Notes: generated by a model not told the origin, from the letters alone. Positions 54,583 to 64,000 are shown, counted from the stretch's first letter. The stretch: DNA of 64,000 nucleotides from a candidate division WOR-3 bacterium (GCA_039803545.1 JBDRYS010000003.1:1-64000), one strand, 5' to 3'. Program-made: numbers and translations.

Positions 54583-55989
54583 ATGATTAAAAAACATCAT
54601 ATAATTGTCACCATGGTTGCTTGTTTATTTTTTGCACAGGCAACCATCAATGCGCAGGAATTTCCTATTGCAGTGGGAAACGATAGTACTTTCTCAGGGG
54701 GTGCTGTGTACGGTGGACACAATGGTCTAGTGGCAATTTATGGCGATTCCAACAGTCCATATACCATAAACGCACAGCTCATTGGTTATCCCGGAAATTT
54801 AATTGGTTCGCGAATTTCACTTAATGATATTGGAGTTTTCCCTGGTGCAATACCAATATTCGACGGGACCAACTACTTCTTAGTTTGGTGTGAATTCAAT
54901 GGCACCCTTAAAGGGCAATTCATCGATACTGCAGGGAATCTCCTCGGCTTTTCGTTTAGCATTGCTACAAATTTAGTCACAAGTAGGCCTGGTACTTTCA
55001 ACATCGCTAGAGGTGATACAGTGTTCTTGGTAACATTTATTAAATCTGACAACCATCTTTACGGGCAAATAATAAGTAAAAGCGGCAATTTGATAGGTTC
55101 TCAAATACAAATTTCCATTGGAAGTGCAAGGGAGAACGCTGTTGCCTTCGATGGTTCTAACTTTCTCGTCGCCTGGGTTGATGGTGATAACAACAAAGAT
55201 ATTTATGGGCAATTCGTAAGCAAATCCGGCACACTGGTTGGAGGCAATTTTCTAATTGATGGTGGTCCCTACTACAGCGACAATCCAGTTTCTCTTGCCT
55301 TTGATGGGACAAAGTACTTGCTGGCATATCATGAAACTACAGATGATACTTCTTATTTTGTTAAATGGACTTTGCTTGGCAAATTTATTAGCACTTCTGG
55401 GACAATTGATGGAACAATAACTATTTGTGATACCACTAAATTGCCCTTTTTACCATCGGTTGCCTTTGATGGCACGAACTATTTAATAACCTGGACGCAA
55501 TTTTTAGATGGCAACATGATGGGGAGGTTCTATAATACCTTTGGTGTGCCAGTTGATACACCCTTTGTCATTTTTGGCCCATTGAACAATAAAATTCCAG
55601 TAGGTGGCGTTGGCTTTGGAGGGGGAAGCTACCTTGCAGTAGCCACACGCTGTAATTCTGAGTTTTCCAACGGTGATGTTTACGGAAGGTTCATTACCCC
55701 TTTGGTGATAAAAGATATGGACAACCTCATATTACGGCTATACCTGGACTATACGACGCCTTATAACAATTCAGTTACCATAGAATACGATTTGCCGAAA
55801 GGATGCTATGTTACTTTGCGGATTTACAATATCCTTGGACAGGAAATTGCCACATTGATGAGTGGATTTTCACCTGCCGGACCACATACAATGCAATGGA
55901 ATACTTCAAGATTATCCGGAGGCTTATATTTCTGCAGTTTAGAGACTAACTCAGCTGTTGTGACGCAAAAATTAATTTTACCCAGGTGA
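54583..55989 (+). CDS. Secreted propeller-like protein with type IX-type sorting domain
   Basis: 468 aa with a signal peptide (ending near ATINAQE). Seven repeats of about 50 residues carry the pattern FDGTNYLVxW...GQFxxxxGxLxGxxFxI, which suggests a seven-bladed beta-propeller. The C-terminal 80 residues read YNILGQEIATLMSGF...LSGGLYFCSL, a Por-type sorting domain. GAGGAGG lies just upstream of the ATG at 54583; the GTG at 54577 sits inside that site. Surface or secreted, function unknown. Confidence 0.8.
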   Translation: MIKKHHIIVTMVACLFFAQATINAQEFPIAVGNDSTFSGGAVYGGHNGLVAIYGDSNSPYTINAQLIGYPGNLIGSRISLNDIGVFPGAIPIFDGTNYFLVWCEFNGTLKGQFIDTAGNLLGFSFSIATNLVTSRPGTFNIARGDTVFLVTFIKSDNHLYGQIISKSGNLIGSQIQISIGSARENAVAFDGSNFLVAWVDGDNNKDIYGQFVSKSGTLVGGNFLIDGGPYYSDNPVSLAFDGTKYLLAYHETTDDTSYFVKWTLLGKFISTSGTIDGTITICDTTKLPFLPSVAFDGTNYLITWTQFLDGNMMGRFYNTFGVPVDTPFVIFGPLNNKIPVGGVGFGGGSYLAVATRCNSEFSNGDVYGRFITPLVIKDMDNLILRLYLDYTTPYNNSVTIEYDLPKGCYVTLRIYNILGQEIATLMSGFSPAGPHTMQWNTSRLSGGLYFCSLETNSAVVTQKLILPR

Positions 55990-56085
55990 TTCGAAGTTAA
56001 ATAATTATGAATAGTCATAAGTGCAGGAATCCCGATTTTGGAAAAATTCTAAACTGGTTATAAAATTTTAAAACAGGAGGTTTAA

Positions 56086-58926
56086 ATGCTTAAATTACTA
56101 TTGCTAACACTACTAACTACAAGGGCGTACATATACCCCGCCCTCAAGGAAAAACTGGCTAAAGCCGCCCCAAATGAGTACACTGAGGCTATAGTTCACC
56201 TCAAGGCAAAACCAGACTACGATGCTATGAAGGGATTAACTCCCGCCCAGTATGTAGAAGTTTTGAAATCCTTTGCAAAGGAATCTCAAAGCGAAATTCT
56301 TAAAGCCTTAGAGCAAAACTACGGAGATAAAATAAAAACCCTAAGTCCCTATTGGATCTTCAACGGATTTTACATTGTAGCAACAAAGGATGTTATCGAA
56401 TGGATCGCTGAGAGAGATGATGTGGAATACCTCATTGACAACTTCGTGATAAAGTTGGAAAAAACGACGCCTTCAAGTGAAAAGGTTGAAACAAAATCAC
56501 CTACCTGGAACATAACAAAAGTTAAAGCCGATTCTTGCTGGATGGCGGGATACGATGGAAGTGGAATCATAATTGGTCATTTAGACTCAGGTGTAGATAT
56601 AACCCACCCTGCCTTATCCGGGAAGTATTTGGGATACTGGTTCGATGCAGTGAATGGACAGTCTCAACCCTACGACGATAACGGACATGGTACCCACACA
56701 ATGGGGACAATTCTCGGCGGTGATGGTTTGGGATCCTTTGCAAATGACATTGGTGTCGCACCGGGGGCTAAGTTTGTAGCTTGTAAAATCTTCAATTCTC
56801 AAGGAAGTGGATATGCAGACTGGATTCACAATGGATTCCAAAAAATATTGGAATGGAAAGCACAGGGAGTAAACATAAAGGTAGTATCCAATTCCTGGGG
56901 TTCAACGGATTATACGAGTACAGAATTCTGGAATGACGTTGTAAACTGGAGAAACAACGGAATAATCCCTGTTTTCGCTGCAGGTAACAGTGGGCCAAAC
57001 TCTGCAACGGTAAATACGCCTGGCTCTTTCCCCAATGTCATTGCTGTAGGAGCTGTAGATAACAACGATTACATAGCCAGCTTTTCATCGAGAGGGCCTG
57101 CCCCGAATCAGTCTCCCTGGAACAACACTGCCTACTGGCCCCGTAGCGACTGGAACTTCATAAAGCCAAATATTTCTGCACCTGGAGTAAGCGTACCATC
57201 ATCGGTTCCTGGCGGAGGCTACCAATCGATGGATGGTACGTCGATGGCCACTCCACACGTCGCAGGGGCTGTGGCTATACTCCTTCAAAGGAATCCGAAT
57301 TTAGATTTTAACACTGTTTATTCGCTACTTTTGGATTACTCAAGACAGCCTTCCCAGGGTTCACCCTATCCTAACAATAACTATGGTTGGGGAGTCCTCG
57401 ATATATACCAGGCACTTTTGCACACACCTGCCCCCAGCGAGCCTTCAGTAGTGCTTCTAAACTATTCATATACCGATCAGAATGGAAATAACGTGTGGGA
57501 CGCCGGCGAAACGATTTACATCACGGTAACAGTAAAGAACAACGGTGCCGATGCAACCAATGTTCAAGGTACATTAAGCACAAGTTCGACTTATGCCGCG
57601 ATAAGCGATGGAACAACTTCCTTTGGCAATATCTCCTCTAATGGAACAGCCAACAATGGTAGTGATCCCTTCATAGTGAGCTCAAGCGCAAACACACCAA
57701 ACGGAACAAGTATTGATTTCAATTTGAATATTACCTGCGATGGTGGGTACTCCTGGAACTACAGCTTCTCTTTGACCGTAGGTATTCCTGGAGTCGATTA
57801 TGCGGACCATTCACCGGGTAATATTGTTTTAACGGTAACAAAGTATGGCACGCTGGGATATATGAGCTCAAGTCAGTCTCAAGGGTCCGGTTGTAAATAT
57901 CCTTCATCTTCCGCATCTCATCTGTTCTACGGCGCTTTTGCCGTTGGGACCCAGCTTCCTTATGTAATCGATAGATATTACGAATCCAGTTCCGGAGACG
58001 ATGACGACTGGGTCACAACGACCAATCCCGATGGGAGAGTCTTTAAATACAATCCCTATCCACCCTACTATGAATATTCACAGGCCATTTTTACTGACGC
58101 TGGTGGTGAAGTGTCCAAGGGTTTATGGGTCTATCAAAGGGGATATACCTTTAACGATGGCGTTGCTCCCAACTATGTAATCCTTGAATACACTCTATAC
58201 AACTCCTCGCCTAATCCAATCAACGGTCTCTATGCAGGCCTCTTTACCGACTGGGATATCGGAGGAAGCAGCGGCGCCTCATCCAACGCTGGCGGCACCG
58301 ATGCCACAAGGAATTTGGCCTACCTCTACTATTCTTCCACCTTTATGGGAACAGCCATTCTTAACCCTTCACGTCAACAAACCACACTAATTGCAAACCG
58401 TTCAGTGATAGACCATGACACCTATGTTTACCCCTACAATGGCCTTCCCGACAGTGTAGAAATGAAATTCCTCAACGGCACCTATACTTCAGCATCCACC
58501 AATAGAAACTATGATTGGTCAACGGTTGTATCGGCAGGACCTTTCAATATTGCACCTTACGATTCTGTGAAGGTGGCCTTTGTTGTAGCCGGGGCATCGA
58601 GCTTAGCCAACCTACAAAGCTATGTAGAGGATGCCTATGCAAGATACTGGAGTACTGTGGTAAATGCTGGTGAAGCCCCACAGCAAACAAATATTACGAT
58701 ACCCACCATTTCACGGAGCAACTTCAACTTCTCCATTGGCAAAAACGTAAGAGAGGTTAAAGTATCCGTTTACGACGCAAAGGGTTCACTGGTTAGGAGC
58801 GATACCTATGCTCCTACAAACGGGATGGTTAATGTAAATCTTTCAGGGCTCTCCGCTGGACTTTACATCGTAAAGGTGGAAAGTGAAAACGTAAAGAAGA
58901 CATCAAAAATTATTCTCGTAAAGTAA
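56086..58926 (+). CDS. Secreted subtilisin-like (S8) protease
   Basis: 946 aa. Signal and inhibitor propeptide-like region at about 1-140. The catalytic triad is Asp167 (IIGHLDSGVD), His201 (DDNGHGTHTMG) and Ser386 (DGTSMATPHVAG), with oxyanion Asn301 (AAGNSGP). Beta-sandwich domains follow (from about 445), and a C-terminal Por-type sorting domain (VSVYDAKGSLVRSD...LSAGLYIVKVE). It acts outside the cell or on its surface. AGGAGG is just upstream of the ATG. Confidence 0.94.
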   Translation: MLKLLLLTLLTTRAYIYPALKEKLAKAAPNEYTEAIVHLKAKPDYDAMKGLTPAQYVEVLKSFAKESQSEILKALEQNYGDKIKTLSPYWIFNGFYIVATKDVIEWIAERDDVEYLIDNFVIKLEKTTPSSEKVETKSPTWNITKVKADSCWMAGYDGSGIIIGHLDSGVDITHPALSGKYLGYWFDAVNGQSQPYDDNGHGTHTMGTILGGDGLGSFANDIGVAPGAKFVACKIFNSQGSGYADWIHNGFQKILEWKAQGVNIKVVSNSWGSTDYTSTEFWNDVVNWRNNGIIPVFAAGNSGPNSATVNTPGSFPNVIAVGAVDNNDYIASFSSRGPAPNQSPWNNTAYWPRSDWNFIKPNISAPGVSVPSSVPGGGYQSMDGTSMATPHVAGAVAILLQRNPNLDFNTVYSLLLDYSRQPSQGSPYPNNNYGWGVLDIYQALLHTPAPSEPSVVLLNYSYTDQNGNNVWDAGETIYITVTVKNNGADATNVQGTLSTSSTYAAISDGTTSFGNISSNGTANNGSDPFIVSSSANTPNGTSIDFNLNITCDGGYSWNYSFSLTVGIPGVDYADHSPGNIVLTVTKYGTLGYMSSSQSQGSGCKYPSSSASHLFYGAFAVGTQLPYVIDRYYESSSGDDDDWVTTTNPDGRVFKYNPYPPYYEYSQAIFTDAGGEVSKGLWVYQRGYTFNDGVAPNYVILEYTLYNSSPNPINGLYAGLFTDWDIGGSSGASSNAGGTDATRNLAYLYYSSTFMGTAILNPSRQQTTLIANRSVIDHDTYVYPYNGLPDSVEMKFLNGTYTSASTNRNYDWSTVVSAGPFNIAPYDSVKVAFVVAGASSLANLQSYVEDAYARYWSTVVNAGEAPQQTNITIPTISRSNFNFSIGKNVREVKVSVYDAKGSLVRSDTYAPTNGMVNVNLSGLSAGLYIVKVESENVKKTSKIILVK

Positions 58927-58950
58927 GGACTGCACTAAGGGAAAATTCAT

Positions 58951-58982
58951 GCGGGGCCCCCTTCGGGGGCCCCGCCCTTTTT
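58951..58982 (+). terminator. Intrinsic terminator after the S8 protease
   Basis: GCGGGGCCCCC (58951-58961) pairs with GGGGGCCCCGC (58965-58975) around TTC, followed by CCTTTTT. A strong factor-independent terminator. Confidence 0.93.
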
Positions 58983-59028
58983 GATTGTTCGCGTTGCAAA
59001 CTAAAAAATTATTGCAAAAGGAGTAGCA

Positions 59029-60159
59029 ATGAAAATCATTAAAGCCGGTAAAATTATAACCCTGAAAGGCAACGAGATACTTGAGAACAAGTACATCGTG
59101 GTCGAGGATGGGATAATCCAGGATATAACCACATCAAAACCTTCTGTGGGTGAATTTATCCATGCAGAAAAACTTGTGGTTATTCCATCCTTCATCGACC
59201 CTGCAACCCAGATAGGACTTGCAGAAGAAGGTGCAGGATTTAACTACTATGACTCTGACGAAGCCACTTTTCCATCCCTTCCCCACCTCCGAAGCCTCGA
59301 CGCCTTCTACCCAAAAGATCTTGGTATAAAGGATGCAGCTAAGGGCGGTGTTTCTTATTTCGTCTCCTCTCCTGGCGACTCTGCTGTTTTCTCAGGCCTC
59401 GAAGGTATATTTGCAAGCATGGGAATTACAGCGGATGATATGGTAAGGGTATTCCCCTCTGCATTGAAACTCAATATGAATTACAGTTCACGAATCCGCT
59501 GGAGATCAGAGGGTAAATACCCATCGACAAAAATGGGAATTCTGGCACTAATTCGAGAAAAATTCGAAAAGGCAAAAAATTACGAAAAGAAGAAAGAGAA
59601 GGAAAAGGACTTAGAGATGGAAGCCCTTCTTAAGGTCCTGCGTAAAGAGATACCTATTAAGATCTCCGTAAACACAAGGGATGAAATCGAAAAGGCCATT
59701 GAATTAAAAAGGGAGTACGATATTAACATCATTCTCCAGGAGGCAGAAGATTCTTTCCAGGTTGCAGACCTTTTGAAAAAAGAGGAAATTCCTGTTATTG
59801 CAGGTCCCTATTTTATCGCCGGTAGGCTATACCACCAGAGAAACCATTATGCAAAAAATCTCTATCCCCTTTACGAAAAAGGCGTAATCTTTGCTCTAAC
59901 TACCCTCCATCCCGTGGTACCCGTTCATCTCCTTTACCATCAGTCAGCCCTCCTTGTAAAGGTGGGAATTCCAGAACTTGATGCACTGCGTTCAATATCC
60001 ACAAACCCCGCTAATATACTAAGCCTTGAAAGGGAGGCAGGTACTATTGAAAAGGGAAAAAAGGCAAACCTTGTCTTCCTTTCCGACGAGCCCTTTACAA
60101 AGGAATCTGATGTGGTTGGCCACATGTTAGAAGGAGAAATGGTATGGAAAAACTTTTAA
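59029..60159 (+). CDS. Amidohydrolase paralogue lacking metal ligands (pseudoenzyme)
   Basis: 376 aa, full length and collinear with the two paralogues downstream (IKAGKIITLKGN start, SLEREAGTIEKGKKANLVFL end). Every metal-ligand place differs: DPHTH is DPATQ (57-61), the RIHSH block is KISVN, IEHS/LEHA is LQEA, and the TTD/TSD block is TTLH. It should not bind the usual zinc centre. AAGGAG precedes the ATG. It overlaps the next gene by 16 nt. Inference: structural or regulatory partner of the active paralogues. Confidence 0.85.
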   Translation: MKIIKAGKIITLKGNEILENKYIVVEDGIIQDITTSKPSVGEFIHAEKLVVIPSFIDPATQIGLAEEGAGFNYYDSDEATFPSLPHLRSLDAFYPKDLGIKDAAKGGVSYFVSSPGDSAVFSGLEGIFASMGITADDMVRVFPSALKLNMNYSSRIRWRSEGKYPSTKMGILALIREKFEKAKNYEKKKEKEKDLEMEALLKVLRKEIPIKISVNTRDEIEKAIELKREYDINIILQEAEDSFQVADLLKKEEIPVIAGPYFIAGRLYHQRNHYAKNLYPLYEKGVIFALTTLHPVVPVHLLYHQSALLVKVGIPELDALRSISTNPANILSLEREAGTIEKGKKANLVFLSDEPFTKESDVVGHMLEGEMVWKNF

Positions 60160-61301
60160 TCATAAAAGGTGGTAAAATTTTCACCATGGAGGGCGCACCC
60201 CTCGAAGGTGGCTATGTGGTGATTAAAAATGGTAAAATTGAAGATGTCACCCCGAGGATGGAAGTTCCTAAAGATGCAAAGGTGATTGACGCAGCAGATA
60301 GCTTCATTTACCCTGGATTCATTGACATTCACACCCATACTGGCTTATGGGAGGAAGGAGTCAATATTGAGGGTTCCGATGGCAATGAGGCAACAGACCC
60401 TGTAACTCCTCATGTCAGAGCCATCGACGGGATCAACTTCCACGATGATGGATTCAAAGAGGCGATTTCTTCCGGTGTCACAACAGTCAACATAATGCCC
60501 GGAAGCGCCAATGTAATTGGCGGTCAGGGCGTTGCCACAAAGACAACGGGCGAAATCCTTTTGAATCCCTCTGGCATCAAAATGGCCCTCGGTGAAAACC
60601 CCAAAAGGGTTTACTCCTCTCAGAAAAAGTTGCCATCTACGAGGCTTGGCAACGCCGCTATTTTGAGAAAGGCCCTCATCGACACCCTTAATTACATCGA
60701 GAAGAAAAAGAAGGACAAGAAGGCCTTTGATTTCAAACTCGAACCCTTGGTTGGCCTTTTTGAGGGGAAATACCCTGCACGAATTCACTCCCACAGGGAG
60801 GATGACATCCTCACCGCCCTCAGAATAATGAAAGAATTCGGAATAAAATTTGTGATTGAGCATTCTACAGAAGGACATTTCATTGCAGAAATCCTAGCTA
60901 AGGAACAGGTGCCCTGTGCCCTCGGTCCTACAATAACTACAAGAATAAAACAGGAACTCAAATTCAGAACTCCCGAAACTGCAAGGATTTACGAAGAAAA
61001 GGGCGTTCTTTTCGCCTTCACCACCGACTTTCCCGTCCTTCCCCACTACGGTCTCTTTTACTCCGCCCAAATCGCAGTGAGACATGGCCTTTCAGAAGAA
61101 ATGGCCTTAAAGGCACTAACAATAAACGGCGCAAAAATCCTCGGCCTTGACCACAGGATAGGGAGCCTGAAAAAAGGGAAAGATGCCGATATCGTTATAA
61201 CTAACAAAGAAGTCCTGGATCCCAGATTTCGTGTAAAAATGACCATCATCAGCGGCGAAATTGTCTATGAACACAAATCAAGAGAGGACCTCTATATTTA
61301 G
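60144..61301 (+). CDS. Imidazolonepropionase-like amidohydrolase
   Basis: 385 aa. Metal ligands are intact: His63 and His65 (FIDIHTHTG), His in RIHSHRED, His in IEHSTEGH and Asp in TTDFPVLP. It belongs to the HutI/prolidase-like amidohydrolase group that cleaves cyclic amides or dipeptides; the substrate is unknown. Middle gene of a three-paralogue operon. Confidence 0.88.
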   Translation: MEKLLIIKGGKIFTMEGAPLEGGYVVIKNGKIEDVTPRMEVPKDAKVIDAADSFIYPGFIDIHTHTGLWEEGVNIEGSDGNEATDPVTPHVRAIDGINFHDDGFKEAISSGVTTVNIMPGSANVIGGQGVATKTTGEILLNPSGIKMALGENPKRVYSSQKKLPSTRLGNAAILRKALIDTLNYIEKKKKDKKAFDFKLEPLVGLFEGKYPARIHSHREDDILTALRIMKEFGIKFVIEHSTEGHFIAEILAKEQVPCALGPTITTRIKQELKFRTPETARIYEEKGVLFAFTTDFPVLPHYGLFYSAQIAVRHGLSEEMALKALTINGAKILGLDHRIGSLKKGKDADIVITNKEVLDPRFRVKMTIISGEIVYEHKSREDLYI

Positions 61302-61310
61302 GAGGGATGA

Positions 61311-62435
61311 ATGATCGTCCTTATTGGAGGGAAAATCTTTACCGGCGAAGAATTCATTGAAAACGGGGCAATTTTCATTGAAAATGGAAAAATCGTAAAG
61401 GTTTTAAGAAGGAAACGAATACCGAAAAATGCCGAAATAATAAACCTTAAAGGTAAATACATCCTTCCCGGTTTAATCGACCCGCATACTCACATCGGAA
61501 TGAGAGATGAGGGAGCTCCGAGGGATTATTCTGACATAAACGAGGCTACTGACCCTGCCACTCCTCATCTCTATGCGATCGACGCCTATAATCCGCAGGA
61601 CCCAGCTGTTGGAAAGGCCTTGAAAAGCGGTGTGACAACGGTTTTCATTACCCCCGGCAGCGCAAACCCCATAGGAGGGATTGGTTCTGTTATAAAACTC
61701 AAAAACGCACCTATTTCAGAAATCATTGTGAAAAAAGAAGCAGGTCTAAAAATGGCACTGGGGGAAAATCCAAAGCTTACCTACAGAGAGAAGAAGACCT
61801 TTCCATCGACAAGAATGGCCACTGCCGCAGTAATCAGAGAATGGTTCACAAAGGCAAAAAGATACGGAGAGGAGAAAAGGAAAAAAGAAAGGGATTTAAA
61901 ACTGGAAAATATCTTAAAGGCTTTAAGAAAGGAAATACCCTGTAGAATTCACTGTCATTCGGTCCAAGACATTGAGACTGCATTAAGACTTCATGAGGAA
62001 TTCGGTTTCGAAATGATATTGGAACACGCCAGTGATGCGCCCCTTGTTGCTGAAAAACTTAAGGGAAAAGTAAAGGGAATCGTCGTAGGGCCTCTTTTTG
62101 GTGTAAGTTCGAAGCCTGAGTCAAAAAATCTTAGTTTCGAAAACCCCGCGAGGCTATCGACCTATGGTATCCCTGTGGCGATCACCTCCGATCATCCATT
62201 TAACGCCCTTTATCACCTCAACCTCTATGCCGCAATGAGCTTCAAAGAGGGTCTTGATGAGATCACAGCATTCAAAGCAATAACATCCACGCCCGCTGAG
62301 TTCCTCGGTGTTGCAGATCGTGTTGGCTACATTAGAAAAGGAAACGATGCCGACATAGTTGTTTTTAATGGCCATCCCTTCGATGTAATGTCGAGGGTTG
62401 AAATGGTTTTCGTTGATGGAGTGAGGGTGGTTTGA
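61311..62435 (+). CDS. Imidazolonepropionase-like amidohydrolase, third paralogue
   Basis: 374 aa. Ligands: His59 and His61 (LIDPHTHIG), RIHCHS, LEHASD and TSDHPFNAL. Closely collinear with the two genes before it (shared GVTTVxIxPGSANxIGG and FPSTRMAT blocks), so the set arose by tandem duplication. TAGGAGGG is just upstream of the ATG. Confidence 0.88.
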   Translation: MIVLIGGKIFTGEEFIENGAIFIENGKIVKVLRRKRIPKNAEIINLKGKYILPGLIDPHTHIGMRDEGAPRDYSDINEATDPATPHLYAIDAYNPQDPAVGKALKSGVTTVFITPGSANPIGGIGSVIKLKNAPISEIIVKKEAGLKMALGENPKLTYREKKTFPSTRMATAAVIREWFTKAKRYGEEKRKKERDLKLENILKALRKEIPCRIHCHSVQDIETALRLHEEFGFEMILEHASDAPLVAEKLKGKVKGIVVGPLFGVSSKPESKNLSFENPARLSTYGIPVAITSDHPFNALYHLNLYAAMSFKEGLDEITAFKAITSTPAEFLGVADRVGYIRKGNDADIVVFNGHPFDVMSRVEMVFVDGVRVV

Positions 62436-62436
62436 T

Positions 62437-63426
62437 ATGATTGTTCTTGGAATTGAAACATCCTGCGACGAAACGGCGGTAGGAATCGTTAATAACGAAT
62501 ACAAAGTATTGATAAACCTTTCGAAGACCCACCTTGAACACAGCGTTTTTGGCGGCGTAGTCCCCGAAATCGCCTCAAGAATGCACACAAAATTGATTCT
62601 CCCTATGACCGAAGAGGCTTTAAAAAGAGCCAACTTAAATTTTGATAACATAGATGGAATCGCTGTTACTTACGGGCCTGGACTTGTGGGTTCACTCCTC
62701 GTGGGACTTGCCTTTGCCAAATCCTTAGCATACTTTTTCAATAAACCCTTCATTGGCATCAACCATTTAGAAGCCCATATGTTTTCAATATTTTTGAACA
62801 AGAGACTTCCCGAAGAACCCTACCTTTTTCTCATCGTTAGTGGTGGACACACGGAACTGGTACTTATGGAAAGGCCAGGCAAGTATAAATTTCTTGGTGG
62901 CACTGTAGATGATGCAGCGGGGGAAGCCTTGGACAAATTCGCAAAGATGGTGGGATTACCATACCCCGGTGGTCCTATAATCGACAAACTTTCTCAGACA
63001 GGAGACCCCAATTTTTACCGATTCCCAAGAGCAAAGGTAGAAGGCTTGAACTTCAGTTTTAGTGGCCTTAAAACGGCAGCCTTATACCTCATAAAAGAAA
63101 AAGGTGAGCAATTCGTGAAAGAAAATCTGAACAATCTTTGTGCCTCTTACCAGGAGGCTGTAGTCGATATGCTTCTTGAAAAGGTTAAAAGGGCCATCGA
63201 ACAAACAGGCGTGAAAAACCTCGGAGTCGTTGGTGGAGTAAGTATGAACTCGCGACTCAGGAAGATCTTCACCGAGGCATTAAAGGGCATCAAAGTTGAA
63301 TTTCCAGAGCCTCAATTCACAGTGGACAACGGAACTATGGTGGCAGCGGTCGGGGTATTTTATCTCGAAAAAGGCAAAAGGGACGAATTCAATTTGCCCG
63401 CAGACCCTTCACTAATCTTCAGCTAA
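62437..63426 (+). CDS. tsaD: tRNA threonylcarbamoyladenosine synthase, TsaD subunit
   Basis: 329 aa. It transfers threonylcarbamoyl to A37 of ANN-decoding tRNAs. Motifs: ILGIETSCDETAVGIV (read as VLGIETSCDETAVGIV), VVPEIASRMH, INHLEAHMFSIF (iron ligands), IVSGGHTELV and GGVSMNSRLR. It starts 1 nt after the amidohydrolase stop and overlaps convergent purB by 8 nt. Confidence 0.96.
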   Translation: MIVLGIETSCDETAVGIVNNEYKVLINLSKTHLEHSVFGGVVPEIASRMHTKLILPMTEEALKRANLNFDNIDGIAVTYGPGLVGSLLVGLAFAKSLAYFFNKPFIGINHLEAHMFSIFLNKRLPEEPYLFLIVSGGHTELVLMERPGKYKFLGGTVDDAAGEALDKFAKMVGLPYPGGPIIDKLSQTGDPNFYRFPRAKVEGLNFSFSGLKTAALYLIKEKGEQFVKENLNNLCASYQEAVVDMLLEKVKRAIEQTGVKNLGVVGGVSMNSRLRKIFTEALKGIKVEFPEPQFTVDNGTMVAAVGVFYLEKGKRDEFNLPADPSLIFS

Positions 63427-64000
63427 GGCCAAATCTCCTGTAAACTTCATCTACGTTTCTGAGGAAATCCGTCTTAAAGATCTCATCGATTTCTTGCGGT
63501 GTAAATATTTTGCCGAGTTCTGCATCTGAGAGAACCATTTCTCTGAGGCCCACGCCTTCATCAAAGGATTTGTGGGATACCCTCTTTACAATCTCGTAGG
63601 CATCCTTTCTGGGGAGCCCCTTTTTCACGAGGGCAAGAAGAAGTGCCTGTGAGTAGTAAAAATCGCCGTACTTTCTGAGATTTTCCTCAATTTTCTCTCT
63701 ATTTACTACAAGGCCTTCAACGATACCCTTCATTAGCCTGATAACATAGAAAAGCGTACAAAGGGCGTCTTCAAAGATGTATCTCTCGTTGGAAGAGTGA
63801 GAAATATCCCTTTCGTGCCATAGCGGGATGTTTTCCAGGGCAGGAATAAGGTAGCCCCTTAAAAGTCTCGCAAGGCCACAAACCCTCTCAGATTTTATAG
63901 GATTTCTCTTGTGAGGCATCGCAGAGGAGCCCCTCTGACCCTTGCCAAAGGGTTCCATAATCTCGTTGACTTCCGTTCTCTGAAGAAGTCTTATTTCTGT
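63419..64000 (-). CDS. purB: Adenylosuccinate lyase, C-terminal part
   Basis: 193 codons visible; the frame stays open to the right edge, so the start lies outside. EVNEIMEPFGKGQRGSSAMPHKRNP is the fumarase-superfamily signature loop with the catalytic Ser; HERDISHSSNERYIFED is also typical of PurB. It acts twice in purine synthesis, releasing fumarate. An internal ATG at 63958 is not the start, because conserved residues continue upstream. Confidence 0.95.
   Translation of the reverse strand, partial: TEIRLLQRTEVNEIMEPFGKGQRGSSAMPHKRNPIKSERVCGLARLLRGYLIPALENIPLWHERDISHSSNERYIFEDALCTLFYVIRLMKGIVEGLVVNREKIEENLRKYGDFYYSQALLLALVKKGLPRKDAYEIVKRVSHKSFDEGVGLREMVLSDAELGKIFTPQEIDEIFKTDFLRNVDEVYRRFGLS

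Noticed and set aside
60345-60878. 177-residue frame on the minus strand
   Set aside because: It lies wholly antisense to an intact amidohydrolase gene, with no recognisable domain or ribosome-binding site.

Overview
This is ordinary chromosomal DNA from an uncultured-type, Gram-negative (two-membrane) bacterium, probably anaerobic and thermophilic. The evidence is lpxK and an LptF/G permease (lipopolysaccharide), many outer-membrane beta-barrels, a lipoprotein, C-terminal sorting domains of the type IX (Por) kind, a 2-oxoacid:ferredoxin oxidoreductase, radical-SAM enzymes, a sulfide-type (His) Thi4, an archaeal-type asparagine synthetase and a very GC-rich 16S rRNA start in an AT-rich genome. 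My best guess is a candidate phylum such as WOR-3 (Stahlbacteria) or a relative. That is inference from gene content, not from a search.

Layout. 1-2100: 5' end of a 16S rRNA gene on the minus strand with a strong promoter, an unknown helical protein, and tRNA-Pro, tRNA-Arg and tRNA-His. 2121-4109: secreted Omp28/thioredoxin-like protein. 4619-10132: a minus-strand operon that reads as an undescribed peptide-modification (RiPP) system. It has two tiny precursors, a radical SAM/SPASM maturase, an ABC exporter and a CBM9/DUF5916 outer-membrane barrel. A third tiny precursor lies at the operon end. All three precursors carry Cys-Gly-Cys-Phe-Leu-x-x-Cys and begin Met-Lys/Arg-x-Ile-Asn; no standard gene caller would be likely to report them. 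10214-20950: peroxiredoxin, tRNA-Ala, dxr, TlpA-like protein, envelope proteins, tgt, an ECF sigma factor with a membrane partner, lpxK, and an LptF/G permease. 20955-27187: a giant beta-helix protein and a TPR protein. 27184-38446: korC/korDB, ndk, MoxR, dgt, accD, an orphan sugar-ABC ATPase, BrkB, pyrF, mtnA. 38443-45590: a PHP phosphoesterase, asparagine synthetase behind an Asn-rich leader peptide, glnA, and a TPP-riboswitch thiamine operon (thiC-thiM-thi4-thiE). 45897-64000: DUF2207 protein, epimerase, acylphosphatase, an OmpA-type protein, manC, a PlsY-kinase fusion, two sorting-domain secreted proteins, three tandem amidohydrolases (the first lacking all its metal ligands), tsaD and partial purB.

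Two expression themes cut across the window. First, at least ten transcription units start with a -10 box only 6-9 nt before the start codon and no Shine-Dalgarno, so they should give leaderless mRNAs, while downstream genes use good GGAGG sites. Second, two adjacent genes (BrkB and pyrF) have GGAGG-N7-ATT upstream of their first ATG, and the missing conserved N-termini are encoded from that ATT, which points to AUU initiation codons. The best discovery candidates are the CGCFLxxC peptide operon, the leaderless Asn-rich leader peptide before the asparagine synthetase, the paired AUU starts, and the ligand-less amidohydrolase paralogue.
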